A stretch of DNA of 64,000 nt from a bacterium (lineage in GTDB: Bacteria; Myxococcota; UBA727; JAUIJE01), in assembly GCA_030431455.1 (NCBI GenBank), contig JAUIJE010000005.1, positions 248,001 to 312,000 on the forward strand, read 5' to 3'. A program made the translations under genes and the position numbers. The notes beneath the pieces are model-generated. The model was not told the DNA's origin, ran no database searches, and saw nothing but the letters and a program-made list of their open reading frames with translations. The number at the start of each line of letters is the position of its first letter. Positions within the stretch are counted from its first letter, which is position 1. Shown here piece after piece: positions 51,139 through 59,217 of the stretch.

Positions 51139-51269
51139 AAAACCTCTCCTCAAACCTCAAGTGATCCACGCCACTCGGCTCTGAGCCTAACGCAGGGGGT
51201 GTCAAACCGCGCACTTTCGACGCCGGGTCCCCGACGAGAAACACATCACCCGACATGTCACCCAAACGC

Positions 51270-53399
51270 CTACTCGACGCGGTTTTCTTCCTGGGGCCGA
51301 CAGCTCTTGGTCAGGGTGTAGCGATACGTCCCGAGTTCGTCCCGCCAGTACTCCCCGACGAAGGGCCAGTACACCCGCTCGTCGTCGGTGGCGGTGGTGA
51401 ACCCGAGCTCGTCGAGGGGGATGGCCTGCGTCTCGCCGGACAGCTGGGCCTCCAGTCCCTCTTTGACCTGCTTGGCGATCTCGAACTGGATGCGGATGAG
51501 CTTGGCCTGCAGGTCTTTGAGGAAGGCCCGCTCCGCGGACAGTTTGGCTTTGAGCAAGCTGCCGACCCCGTCGACGAGGTTGGCCTTGCGTTGTTCGACG
51601 ATCTGCACGAGGGCCTGGTGGGCCTCGCTCCCCCCGAACGGCTCGGGCACCGCTTGGAGGGCGGTCAGCTCCTCGTCGACCTCGGCGATGGCCGCGGTGA
51701 ACACGTTGAGGCGCCGGTCGGACAGCGCCAACCGCACGAGCTTGGCCGTCACCGCCAATGATTGTGCATCGTCGTCCCCGCCTTCGCTCACCTTTTGTTT
51801 GAGCGCGGTGAGCTCGTTGTACAGCTCTTGGGGGGTCTTGTTCTCGCTCGCGAGCCGGTCGAGCTCGGCGATGACCCCGTCGTACTTCTCTTTGAACTCC
51901 TCGAGGAACGCCTTGGCCTCGGGGTAGCGGCAGTTCTCGTAGAACGTGATGGCCTTGAGGATGTGGCTCTCGGGGTAATACTCGTCGACAAAAAACGGCG
52001 ACTGAATGGTCACGAGGTTGCCGAGCGACTTTTCGTATTCGCCGAGCCGGAAGTGGGCCCAGGAGGACTCGAACAACGCGTCGAGCCAGCGCTCCGAGTC
52101 GCGGTCGATGCGCTCGTAATAGAAGATCGCGTAGCGGAACTGCTCGAACTGGTAGTGAATCCGCGCGAGGGAAAAGAACGCCATCTCCCGGAGCTTGGGG
52201 GCCGACACGGTGCCGTTCTCGGGGTGGGTCATGCGCACCACCTGTTGGAAGGCATCGACCGCAGGCTCGAACTTCCCCTGCGCGTACAGGATCAACCCCT
52301 TGAGATAGAGCGCTTTGACGTACAGGGCGAAGCCGTCGGAGACCTGCTCGCTGTGCGTCAACGCGCGCTGCAGGGTCTCGTCGTTGGACAACGCGGTGGC
52401 CGCGGGCGGGGGCGTCGGGGCCGCGGCCGCGTTTTCGTCGGGCGCGACCTCGGTTTCGGGTTCGCCAAAGGAGAACGCGGCCCCATCGCCAGGCAACGCG
52501 GCGTCCTCGGATTTGTCGCCTTTGTCCTCGTCGTCCTTGTCGCTCGCGCTCTTTTTCTTCGAGCGCCGCTTTTTCCGCTTCTTGCGTTTCTTTTTCTTCT
52601 TCTTGCTGTCGTCTTCATCGCCGAACGAAAAATCAAAGCCGTCGTCGTCGGCGCCGCCCAGGTCGTCGGTCGAGAAGTCAAATCCCTCGTCGTCCTCTTC
52701 GCCTTCGCCCCCGCCCTCTTCCGCGGGTTTGTCGGCGTCGCCGGGCTCGCCGATGTCGTCGACAGAGAAGTCCAACGGGTCTTCACTGGGGGTGTCGTCC
52801 TTGGCCGCGTCCCCGCCCTCCACCGCCCCTTCATCGAAGGTCATGCCATCGGCGTTGTCGCTCGCGGGGTCCTCGGACACGGCGGTGGCCGCGTCCGACT
52901 GTTGGCGCAGGGAGGTCTCGAAATAGAACCGGGCCAGCTGGTAGTTGAACTCGTCTTTGAAGTCGGGCGGCAAGTCCGCGGGTTTCGCGTACCGCGCGAT
53001 CTCCGCCACCGCGGCGTAGTTGTCTTGCATCCGGCGCGCGAGGAAGAACAACCAATCGCGGCTCTTGTCGAAATACTTGTGCTTGTCGCCCTGGGCGAGG
53101 ATCGCGCGGTAACGCTCCAGCGACGCGTGGAACAACCCCATCCGGTACAGGGCCTTGGCCGAGTCGTATTCCGCGTCCTGGTGGAACTCTTTGGCCTCTT
53201 CGTCTTTCAGCAGCTCGTCGTACGCCGCCAATGCCTCAGGATAACGCTCCTGGTTGAGCAGCGCCCGGGCCGCGTCGTACCGACCTTCGTCGGCTTCCTT
53301 GACCTCGGCCTCCATCATCTCGAAACCGAACTCGTCGTCCTGGGCCGACGACGACGACGCCAAGAACAACAACCCGAGGCTGACGATCCGCACCCTCAT
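51270..53399 (-). CDS. gltC: GltC-like periplasmic TPR-type protein
   Basis: The 709-residue product has a signal peptide (MRVRIVSLGLLFLASSSSAQ). Residues about 35-170 are TPR-like (YDAARALLNQERYPEALAAYDELLK). About 175-330 is a disordered insert, first acidic with LDFSVDD, GFDFSTDD and GFDFSFGDED motifs, then polybasic (about 20 Lys/Arg with few interruptions), then acidic again. About 345-600 resumes TPR units (ALYLKGLILYAQGKFEPAVDAFQQV), followed by a helical domain and a beta-like end with WPFVGEYWRDELG. GltC of M. xanthus is a soluble periplasmic gliding protein of similar size. The ATG overlaps the gltB stop by 4 bp. Confidence 0.8.
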   Translation of the reverse strand: MRVRIVSLGLLFLASSSSAQDDEFGFEMMEAEVKEADEGRYDAARALLNQERYPEALAAYDELLKDEEAKEFHQDAEYDSAKALYRMGLFHASLERYRAILAQGDKHKYFDKSRDWLFFLARRMQDNYAAVAEIARYAKPADLPPDFKDEFNYQLARFYFETSLRQQSDAATAVSEDPASDNADGMTFDEGAVEGGDAAKDDTPSEDPLDFSVDDIGEPGDADKPAEEGGGEGEEDDEGFDFSTDDLGGADDDGFDFSFGDEDDSKKKKKKRKKRKKRRSKKKSASDKDDEDKGDKSEDAALPGDGAAFSFGEPETEVAPDENAAAAPTPPPAATALSNDETLQRALTHSEQVSDGFALYVKALYLKGLILYAQGKFEPAVDAFQQVVRMTHPENGTVSAPKLREMAFFSLARIHYQFEQFRYAIFYYERIDRDSERWLDALFESSWAHFRLGEYEKSLGNLVTIQSPFFVDEYYPESHILKAITFYENCRYPEAKAFLEEFKEKYDGVIAELDRLASENKTPQELYNELTALKQKVSEGGDDDAQSLAVTAKLVRLALSDRRLNVFTAAIAEVDEELTALQAVPEPFGGSEAHQALVQIVEQRKANLVDGVGSLLKAKLSAERAFLKDLQAKLIRIQFEIAKQVKEGLEAQLSGETQAIPLDELGFTTATDDERVYWPFVGEYWRDELGTYRYTLTKSCRPQEENRVE

Positions 53400-54379
53400 G
53401 GCTCCACCACCCGGGCGCCCTCGTATTTGTACTCAAAGTCGAACGGCAAATAGAAGCCGACCCCGACGTGGAGCATGGCCAGGTGACGCACCGGCAGCTG
53501 CGAAATCTTCCGCGGCGGGAACAGCGCGTCCCCGAGGCGGGGGTAGAGGTAGTTCCGGATCTCGGCCCGCAACACCATCCACTTGAACAAGAAGATGCGA
53601 CCCCCGAAGCCGATCTGGGCCGCGGGGTCGATGTTGGGCACGTACACCTTGTACGGCGGGGCGGTCTGGCCTGGCTCCACCCCGCGCGGGTCGCGCAAGA
53701 ACGGGTGGTCGAACAGCGCCGGCAAGTCCATGCCCCAAAAGGTCTGCCCGGAGTTTTCCAGGATGCCGCCCACCCCGGCGGTGAGGAAGGTGTCGAAGTG
53801 GACGGTCCATTCGCTCATCAGGGCGAACTTCCCGTACACCGGCGCAAAGTTGATCCCGGCGTCCGCGATGCCCCAGACGAAAAACTCGTCGACGATGGGG
53901 TTGAGCTGTTCGCGCACGGTCCGGACCGCGGGGAGCGCGAAGGGCCAGATGTTCATGTGGGCGCCGAAGTCGAGCGACAGACTCTCGAACAGGTGATAGC
54001 TGGCGCGGCCCCCGACGGTGGAGCGCAGGAAAAACGCGTCGTTGACGCTGACCCCAGCCAACGGGGCGAGCTCAAACCGGCCCTCGCGCACAAACACTTT
54101 GCGGCTGACCGCGTCGATGCGTTCTTTCAGCGTCGCGCCGGTGCCCTCGCCCACACCCTCGGCGGTGCCGGAGAACGAGCCGCCGTCGCCGGGGGCATCG
54201 TCGTTGGCGGCGTTGCCGGGGGAGGCAGCGCCGGGGTCCCCCGCGGGCGTCTCGGCCGGCGCCGGGGTCTCCGCTTCCGCCGGAGCCGGGGTCTCCGCCG
54301 CGGCGGCGCTTTCCCCCTCTTGTCCCCAGGCGGCGGGCGCGGCCAACACCAAGGCGAGAACGATGGATCGCATCATCAT
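53396..54379 (-). CDS. gltB: GltB-like outer-membrane beta-barrel
   Basis: Up to 327 residues. Three ATGs in a row (54379, 54376, 54373) overlap the gltA stop; the third sits seven bases after GAGG and may be the real start. A signal peptide (SIVLALVLAAPAAWG) is followed by a Pro/Ala/Glu linker, then IDAVSRKVFVREGRFELAPLAGVSVNDAFF and a barrel of alternating strands ending FDFEYKYEGARVVEP. Its conserved opening and ending match the adjacent GltA, so the two are tandem paralogues. M. xanthus GltA and GltB are also related outer-membrane barrels. Overlaps at both ends imply tight co-translation with gltA and gltC. Confidence 0.78.
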   Translation of the reverse strand: MMMRSIVLALVLAAPAAWGQEGESAAAAETPAPAEAETPAPAETPAGDPGAASPGNAANDDAPGDGGSFSGTAEGVGEGTGATLKERIDAVSRKVFVREGRFELAPLAGVSVNDAFFLRSTVGGRASYHLFESLSLDFGAHMNIWPFALPAVRTVREQLNPIVDEFFVWGIADAGINFAPVYGKFALMSEWTVHFDTFLTAGVGGILENSGQTFWGMDLPALFDHPFLRDPRGVEPGQTAPPYKVYVPNIDPAAQIGFGGRIFLFKWMVLRAEIRNYLYPRLGDALFPPRKISQLPVRHLAMLHVGVGFYLPFDFEYKYEGARVVEP

Positions 54380-55185
54380 CCCTCCACCACCTTGGCCGCG
54401 ACGTACTCGTACTCGAAGCCAAACGGGAAATAGATGGCGAGGCCGACGTTGAAATAGAGGAGGTTTTGCAGGGTCGAAATGCCACTGCGCCACTGCGGAT
54501 AGAAGTAGTCGCGCACGTCGGCGCGGATCACCAACCAGTCGGTGACAAACACCCGCCCGCCGATGCCGAGTTCCACCGCGGGATTCACGCCGGGGAGAAA
54601 CTCCGGGAGGGTCTGGCCAAAGAACGCGTAGCGATTGGAGTCGACCACCACCCCGAGGCCACCGCTCATGAAGCCGTCGAAGTGCAAGATCCAGTCGTCT
54701 AGGATCGCGAACTTCCCGTAGATGGGAGAGAACGTGAACCCGGCGTCGAGGTTGCCGAACAGCACCGCCTCGTCGGGGATCGCGCTCTGCTGCCGCTTGA
54801 CGATCTCCACCGAGGGCAGCTCGAGGGTCAGGAAGTTGAAGCCCCCGCCCACGTCGACCGACAGCGAGTCCACAATGTGATAGGAAAGCCGCAGACCGCC
54901 GTTCCAGTGTTGGAAAAATGCGTCGTTGGTGCTCGCCCCAATGAACGGCGTGGCCTCAAACCGGCCTCGCTTGAGGAATGTCTTGCGGCTCACCGCCCGG
55001 ATGCGGTCCGCTTGGGTGAGGTCGATGGCCGACTCGTCCGCCTTCTCCTCGGGCGCGGGCGCGCTCCCGTCGCTGGGCGGACGTGAGAGCCCGTCCGCGC
55101 CTTCCGTAGGTGCGTCGTTCTGCGCGAAGGCCAAGGAGGCCCACAGCGACGTGGCGGCGATGATGCAGACTGCGCGCGCGAGCAA
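54376..55185 (-). CDS. gltA: GltA-like outer-membrane beta-barrel, first gene of the glt locus
   Basis: The 269-residue product starts at TTG 55185, four bases after GGAGG; no ATG fits the signal peptide (ARAVCIIAATSLWASLAFA). A Pro/Ala/Asp linker precedes IRAVSRKTFLKRGRFEATPFIGASTNDAFF, shared with GltB, and strands such as LRLSYHIVDSLSVDVGGGF and FGGRVFVTDWLVI-like pairs, ending FGFEYEYVAAKVVEG. It is the most upstream gene of about 30 kb of same-strand glt genes, preceded by the divergent CglC-like lipoprotein gene. The role by homology is an outer-membrane barrel of the gliding transducer. The weak TTG start could limit how much is made. Confidence 0.78.
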   Translation of the reverse strand: MLARAVCIIAATSLWASLAFAQNDAPTEGADGLSRPPSDGSAPAPEEKADESAIDLTQADRIRAVSRKTFLKRGRFEATPFIGASTNDAFFQHWNGGLRLSYHIVDSLSVDVGGGFNFLTLELPSVEIVKRQQSAIPDEAVLFGNLDAGFTFSPIYGKFAILDDWILHFDGFMSGGLGVVVDSNRYAFFGQTLPEFLPGVNPAVELGIGGRVFVTDWLVIRADVRDYFYPQWRSGISTLQNLLYFNVGLAIYFPFGFEYEYVAAKVVEG

Positions 55186-55214
55186 AGAGCCTCCGAACGG
55201 TCCCCGACGCCCTG

Positions 55215-55256
55215 TGCTAGCAGATGTGGTCTATCGCCCACAAGTTTGCGGTCGGC
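55215..55256 (-). promoter_or_regulatory. Candidate promoters of the glt locus
   Basis: Two overlapping possibilities lie on the minus strand ahead of gltA: GCCGAC (55256-55251) - 17 bp - TAGACC (55233-55228), and TTGTGG (55243-55238) - 17 bp - CTAGCA (55220-55215). The first resembles the gltF promoter (TTCGAC - 17 - TAGACT). On the plus strand the divergent lipoprotein has its own TAGACC near 55295. Confidence 0.4.
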
Positions 55257-55315
55257 GGATGGACGTGGTTTTGGGCCCTCCCCCGCGGCTGTGCTAGACC
55301 TCTCCCAGGAGGTGC

Positions 55316-55744
55316 ATGGTGCACAAGTGGGCCGCGGTCTTGTTGGTGTCCGGGGGGGCGTTGTTCTTCATGGCCTGCGAGCCCGAGGTCGGCAGCCCGT
55401 GCTCGGTGGACCAAGACGCGGTGGACAAAGTCCCGCGCGACCCCGATCAGGTCACCATCCGGCAGGACGTGGCCTACGAGAACTGCTCCAAGGCCTACTG
55501 CATGTCCAGCTACGGCAGCCGCCCCTATTGCACCCGCCGGTGCGAGGGCGCGCTCGACTGCCCCGCGGGCTTCGAATGCCAGGCGTCCATCCGCTTCGGG
55601 GCCTTGGGGTGCAAAGACTGGGACCAATCCACCGACTGCACCGACACCCCCGACGAGCTGTACCACAAGTACTGCACCGCCCCAGACGCCGCCGTCATCG
55701 AGGAGCGCGACGACCAGTACGGGCGCTCGTCCTCCGGCACCTGA
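55316..55744 (+). CDS. Cys-rich lipoprotein, CglC/GltK-like candidate
   Basis: The product is up to 142 residues (ATG 55316 or GTG 55319, both after AGGAGG). The signal peptide ends in a lipobox FMAC (Cys21) followed by Glu, and ten more Cys suggest up to five disulfides, e.g. ENCSKAYCMSSYGSRPYCTRRC and CPAGFEC. This size and pattern resemble CglC/GltK, the outer-membrane lipoprotein encoded next to gltB/gltA in M. xanthus; here it is divergent from gltA. The assignment is an inference from layout and Cys content and could be wrong, because small Cys-rich lipoproteins are common in this phylum. Confidence 0.7.
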   Translation: MVHKWAAVLLVSGGALFFMACEPEVGSPCSVDQDAVDKVPRDPDQVTIRQDVAYENCSKAYCMSSYGSRPYCTRRCEGALDCPAGFECQASIRFGALGCKDWDQSTDCTDTPDELYHKYCTAPDAAVIEERDDQYGRSSSGT

Positions 55745-55768
55745 CAAGCCTCAAAAGTTCCCCGAAGG

Positions 55769-55806
55769 GCCAGACATGTCGCCCCTTGTCCGACATCTGG
55801 CCAGAT
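55769..55806. promoter_or_regulatory. Nested inverted repeats between CglC-like and VWA genes
   Basis: An imperfect inverted repeat (13-base left arm starting GCCAGACATG, 55769-55781; right arm CGACATCTGGC, 55791-55801, a two-base bulge) overlaps a perfect 12-bp palindrome ATCTGGCCAGAT (55795-55806). A CATAAT box (55849-55854) follows. It could end the first transcript or bind a regulator of the VWA gene. Confidence 0.4.
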
Positions 55807-55921
55807 CTGTTGTGATCCGCCTCAGATCGCTTTGGGCACCCGATCGTTCATAATCTCTCTATGGGATGAACTTCCCGCGGTTCTCGGTTGTCACAAACGC
55901 ACCGAGAGAGAGGCACCAGAG

Positions 55922-57340
55922 ATGCAACGCACCACCGTCCTTTATGCAGTCGCCGCGGCCACACTTGTGGGCGCGTTTTTTCTGACCGTGCGCCCCGCCC
56001 CGCCGCCGGCACCGACGCCCGTGCCGCCCCCCGCCCCGGTGACCAATCCCGGCGACGTGCCGCTCACCCACCTGACCTACAGCGACGGCACCGTCAGCGT
56101 CGACGCGCGCCTCGACCGCGGCCGGTTCCTGACCCACGCCGACCAACCGGTGTACATGGATGTCGCGGTGACCGGCAAAGACGCCGCCGACCGCCAAGCC
56201 CTGAGCATGGTGCTCGTCATCGACCGCTCCGGCTCGATGGCCGGCGACAAGATCGATGACGCCCGCATGGCCGCCGACAGCCTCATCCGGCGCCTGACCC
56301 CCCAAGACCAGCTCGCCATCGTCAGCTACGGCACCGACGTCAGCGTCGACCTGCCCCTCGGTCGACTCGACCCCGCCCAACGCCGCACCGCGTTCGCGGT
56401 GGTCCAAGCCCTCGAGGAGGGCGGCGGCACCAACATCGACGGGGCGCTGGCCGCCACCGAGCGGCTGCTCGAGCGCAGCCGGGTGTTCAACCCCCGGGTG
56501 GTGCTCATCTCCGACGGCCGTCCCACCGAGGGCGCCCGGAGCCGCAACGCCCTGACCAAACACAGCCGCCGCATCCTCACCCAAGGCGCCGCGCTCTCCA
56601 CCATTGGCGTCGGGCTCGACTACAACGAAAACCTCATGGAGGCCCTCGCCGACACCGGGGCCGGCCGCTACCACTACCTGAAAAAGAGCCACCAACTCGC
56701 CAAGATCCTCGGCGACGAGCTGCAACACGCCACCCGCACCATCGCCCAGCGGGTGCAGCTCAAGCTCCCCGCGGCGTTTGACGGCTTTTTCGTGACCGAA
56801 GCCGCCGGCCTGCCCGCGCACATCGCCGACCACCACCTCACCTTCGACCTCGGCAACCTCGCCGCGGGCGAGACCCGGCACGTGTTGGTCAAGCTCGAGC
56901 GGCGCGCGCTGCGCCCCGCCGACACCATCGCCCTGTCCGCCCCCGAGGTCGCCTACACCGACGCGCAGGGACAGGCCCAGAGCCTCCGCCACCTCGCCGA
57001 CACGTTCCGCTTGGTGCGCACCCACGACGTCACCGCCCTCGACGAGAGCCGCCGCCCCGAGGTCAACGCCCGGGTCATGACCCTGGCCGCGAGCCTCACC
57101 GTGCGGGACTCGATGGACGACTACAAAAAGGGTGACGTCATCAAAGCGGTCAAGCGCATCGAGGCCCAAGCCAATGCCCTTGCAGAGTTCGCGTCCACCC
57201 ACCAAGACAAGGACGTGGCCGAGCAGGCCAATGCTCTGCGCCACGTCGTGCGCGAGGTGCAGACCGCCCAGCCCGCGTCCAGCTCCGGCCAAGACCTGAT
57301 CAAAGAGCAGAAGGCCCGCGCCTACTGGCTCCGTCGCTGA
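55922..57340 (+). CDS. VWA-domain protein with N-terminal membrane anchor
   Basis: The 472-residue product starts at ATG 55922 (GAGAGAGG upstream). A hydrophobic N-terminus (TVLYAVAAATLVGAFFL) acts as anchor or signal, then a Pro-rich linker. The von Willebrand A domain (about 95-270) has an intact MIDAS start DRSGSM (101-106), the Thr loop GGGTNIDGAL and ISDGRP. About 280-400 is a beta-rich domain and the end is helical (IKAVKRIEAQANALAEFA). The overall order resembles YfbK/BatA-type proteins, which use the metal site to bind partners. It is transcribed towards the coiled-coil gene 35 bp downstream. A periplasmic role is inferred; the partner is unknown. Confidence 0.85.
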   Translation: MQRTTVLYAVAAATLVGAFFLTVRPAPPPAPTPVPPPAPVTNPGDVPLTHLTYSDGTVSVDARLDRGRFLTHADQPVYMDVAVTGKDAADRQALSMVLVIDRSGSMAGDKIDDARMAADSLIRRLTPQDQLAIVSYGTDVSVDLPLGRLDPAQRRTAFAVVQALEEGGGTNIDGALAATERLLERSRVFNPRVVLISDGRPTEGARSRNALTKHSRRILTQGAALSTIGVGLDYNENLMEALADTGAGRYHYLKKSHQLAKILGDELQHATRTIAQRVQLKLPAAFDGFFVTEAAGLPAHIADHHLTFDLGNLAAGETRHVLVKLERRALRPADTIALSAPEVAYTDAQGQAQSLRHLADTFRLVRTHDVTALDESRRPEVNARVMTLAASLTVRDSMDDYKKGDVIKAVKRIEAQANALAEFASTHQDKDVAEQANALRHVVREVQTAQPASSSGQDLIKEQKARAYWLRR

Positions 57341-57375
57341 TCGGCCCTGTCCCCCCCCGTTTGAGGAGTACCGCC

Positions 57376-58617
57376 ATGGGTGCCTGGACCTTTCGCGACA
57401 CCAGCGGCTTTGCCAAAGACGCGCTCACCGTGAGCGGGGCCGCCCTCGCCTGCGGCGCCCTCGCGCCCTGGGTCACCGGCTTGGCCGTCGCCATCGCCGC
57501 CCCGGCCGCCGCGCTGTTCGGCGGGACGGTGGCCGCGGCCTTGCTCAAGCGCTCCCGGGTCTCGCCCGCCGCGCGCGGCGGGCTTGGCGCCGCGGGCGGG
57601 GCGCTGGCCGCGCTCGGTTTTTCGGCCTTGGCCGCGAAGTTTGGGCTCGGGGACGCGGGCTTCGTCGCCGGCGGCGCTTTGGGGGGGCTCGCCCTCGGCT
57701 CGCTGCTCACCGACGAGCAACCCGACGCCGCATCCAAGGGGGCCAGCGCCGTGGGCGCCCTCGGCGCCACCGTGCTCGGCGCGGTGGGGGCGTTGGCCGC
57801 GGTGCGCATCGCCGCGTACGGCGCGTCGGTGGGCACCCCGGACATGCTCACCTCGGGGACCATCGCCGGTCTCACCGGGCTGTGGATCGCGAGCGGGGCC
57901 GGCTTTTCACGGTTTCAACGCACGGTGGACCCCTTGGTGCTGCGGGCCGAGCAGCTCTTGGAGCGGCTCGCCGACCCCGTGAAGACCCGGGTCAAAGAGG
58001 CCCTCGACGCCTACCACGACGCCCACGACGCGCTCGACGGGGACGACCTCGCCGGGGACGCGACCAAAGACGACGTGGCCGCCCACGCCCGCGAGCTGTT
58101 CGCGTCGATTCTCGACGTCGCCGAGAACCACCTCGCGCTCTGCCAGACCAGCGTGTCCCAGCAGCAAGACGCGGTGGACCAAAAGCTCAAGGACCTGGCC
58201 ATGCGCCAGGAGGCCACCGAAGACGCAGTGACATTGTCACATCTTGCCCGCGCCACCCAGGCGTTGCGGGCACAGAAGGCGGCGCTGTCATCCCTCGCGG
58301 TGGCCAAGACCCGCGCCGAGGCCGCGGTGGACGCCCAGGTCGCGCTTCTCGATCGCCTGCGCCTCGCGGTGGTGCAGTACCTGACCAAAGACGGCGAGCG
58401 GTTCGCCCTGGAGTTCGAGGCGGTCAGCGACCAGGTCTCGCGCCTGACCGACGACCTCGACTCGCTCTCCGCGGCCATGGCCGAGGCGGAGTCGTTCTCC
58501 GACCGGCGCGTGCTCGCCGGGGTCGAGCGGGCCGGCCGCCGCGCCCTGCTCGCCCTGGCCGACGACACCGAGCAGGTCGACGAACAGCTCGTCCACGAGC
58601 ACACCCTGCCCCACTGA
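57376..58617 (+). CDS. Membrane protein with C-terminal coiled coil, unknown function
   Basis: The 413-residue product starts at ATG 57376 with GAGGAG seven bases upstream. The first 185 residues are Ala/Gly-rich with about five to six hydrophobic helices (GAALACGALAPWVTGLAVAI; ATVLGAVGALAAVRIAAYGA). From about 190 on it is a long alpha-helical, acidic coiled-coil region (VDPLVLRAEQLLERLADPV; LSHLARATQALRAQKAAL). No family is recognised and no catalytic motif is visible. It lies 35 bp after the VWA gene and 39 bp before the DUF192 gene in the same direction, so it is probably co-transcribed with the VWA gene. Confidence 0.65.
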   Translation: MGAWTFRDTSGFAKDALTVSGAALACGALAPWVTGLAVAIAAPAAALFGGTVAAALLKRSRVSPAARGGLGAAGGALAALGFSALAAKFGLGDAGFVAGGALGGLALGSLLTDEQPDAASKGASAVGALGATVLGAVGALAAVRIAAYGASVGTPDMLTSGTIAGLTGLWIASGAGFSRFQRTVDPLVLRAEQLLERLADPVKTRVKEALDAYHDAHDALDGDDLAGDATKDDVAAHARELFASILDVAENHLALCQTSVSQQQDAVDQKLKDLAMRQEATEDAVTLSHLARATQALRAQKAALSSLAVAKTRAEAAVDAQVALLDRLRLAVVQYLTKDGERFALEFEAVSDQVSRLTDDLDSLSAAMAEAESFSDRRVLAGVERAGRRALLALADDTEQVDEQLVHEHTLPH

Positions 58618-58644
58618 GCGGCCACCGTGCCCGCGCAAACGCGC

Positions 58645-58656
58645 TATAGACAGTCC
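58645..58656 (+). promoter_or_regulatory. Possible leaderless -10 box of the DUF192 lipoprotein gene
   Basis: TATAGA (58645-58650) is followed by exactly six bases and the ATG at 58657, with no Shine-Dalgarno between. No good -35 is seen 16-18 bp upstream, so support is partial. Confidence 0.35.
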
Positions 58657-59199
58657 ATGCGCACCAGCCTTGGCCTGTTTTTGCTCGTCACCCTGCTCGG
58701 CTGTCAGCAAGCCGAGGGCACCCCGCCCACCCCCGACCAGCCCCCGGCCGCCGACGCCCCGCCGCCGCCGCCGGCCGCCTGCCGCGGGCCGGGTCTGCCC
58801 CAGCGGGGCCTGCGCACCACCACCGCCACGGTCCACGCCGGGGACAAAGCCATCCCGCTCACCGTGGAGCTTTGCCTCAACAACCGCCAACGCGAGGTGG
58901 GCATGATGTGCCGCACCGAGGCCCCCGACGATGCCGGGATGCTGTTTGTGTTCGAGCGCGAGGGGCGCCGCTCGTTCTGGATGAAGAACACCCTGGTGCC
59001 GCTGGACATCATCTTCCTCGACGCGAGCCACCGGGTGGTCAACGTCCAAGCCGACGCCGCCCCGTTGACGCTCAGCCCGCGCCCCAGCCTCGCGCCCGCC
59101 CAATACGTGCTCGAGGTGCGCGGCGGCTGGGCCAAAGACCACGGGCTCGCGCCCGGCGATCAAGTTGCATTCACATTGCCGAACGCGCCCGCCCCCTGA
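58657..59199 (+). CDS. DUF192 lipoprotein
   Basis: The 180-residue product has a lipoprotein signal (MRTSLGLFLLVTLLGC, Cys16) and a Pro/Ala linker, then a DUF192 domain (about 60-175): VELCLNNRQREVGMMCRTE, GMLFVFEREGRRSFWMKNT, VPLDIIFLDASHRVVNV and the late VLEVRGGWAKDHGLAPGD. The domain is a small beta-barrel found in exported proteins of many bacteria and archaea; its function is not established. It may be leaderless. It converges on the small membrane-anchored gene with an 18-bp gap. Confidence 0.85.
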   Translation: MRTSLGLFLLVTLLGCQQAEGTPPTPDQPPAADAPPPPPAACRGPGLPQRGLRTTTATVHAGDKAIPLTVELCLNNRQREVGMMCRTEAPDDAGMLFVFEREGRRSFWMKNTLVPLDIIFLDASHRVVNVQADAAPLTLSPRPSLAPAQYVLEVRGGWAKDHGLAPGDQVAFTLPNAPAP

Positions 59200-59217
59200 G
59201 CTCGGGCCGTCCGGCGC

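Noticed and set aside
51139-51269. TTGACA (minus strand, 51205-51200) as a gltD promoter
   Set aside because: The -35 is perfect, but no -10 hexamer lies 15-19 bp downstream; the TAGGCT nearby is only about 10 bp away.
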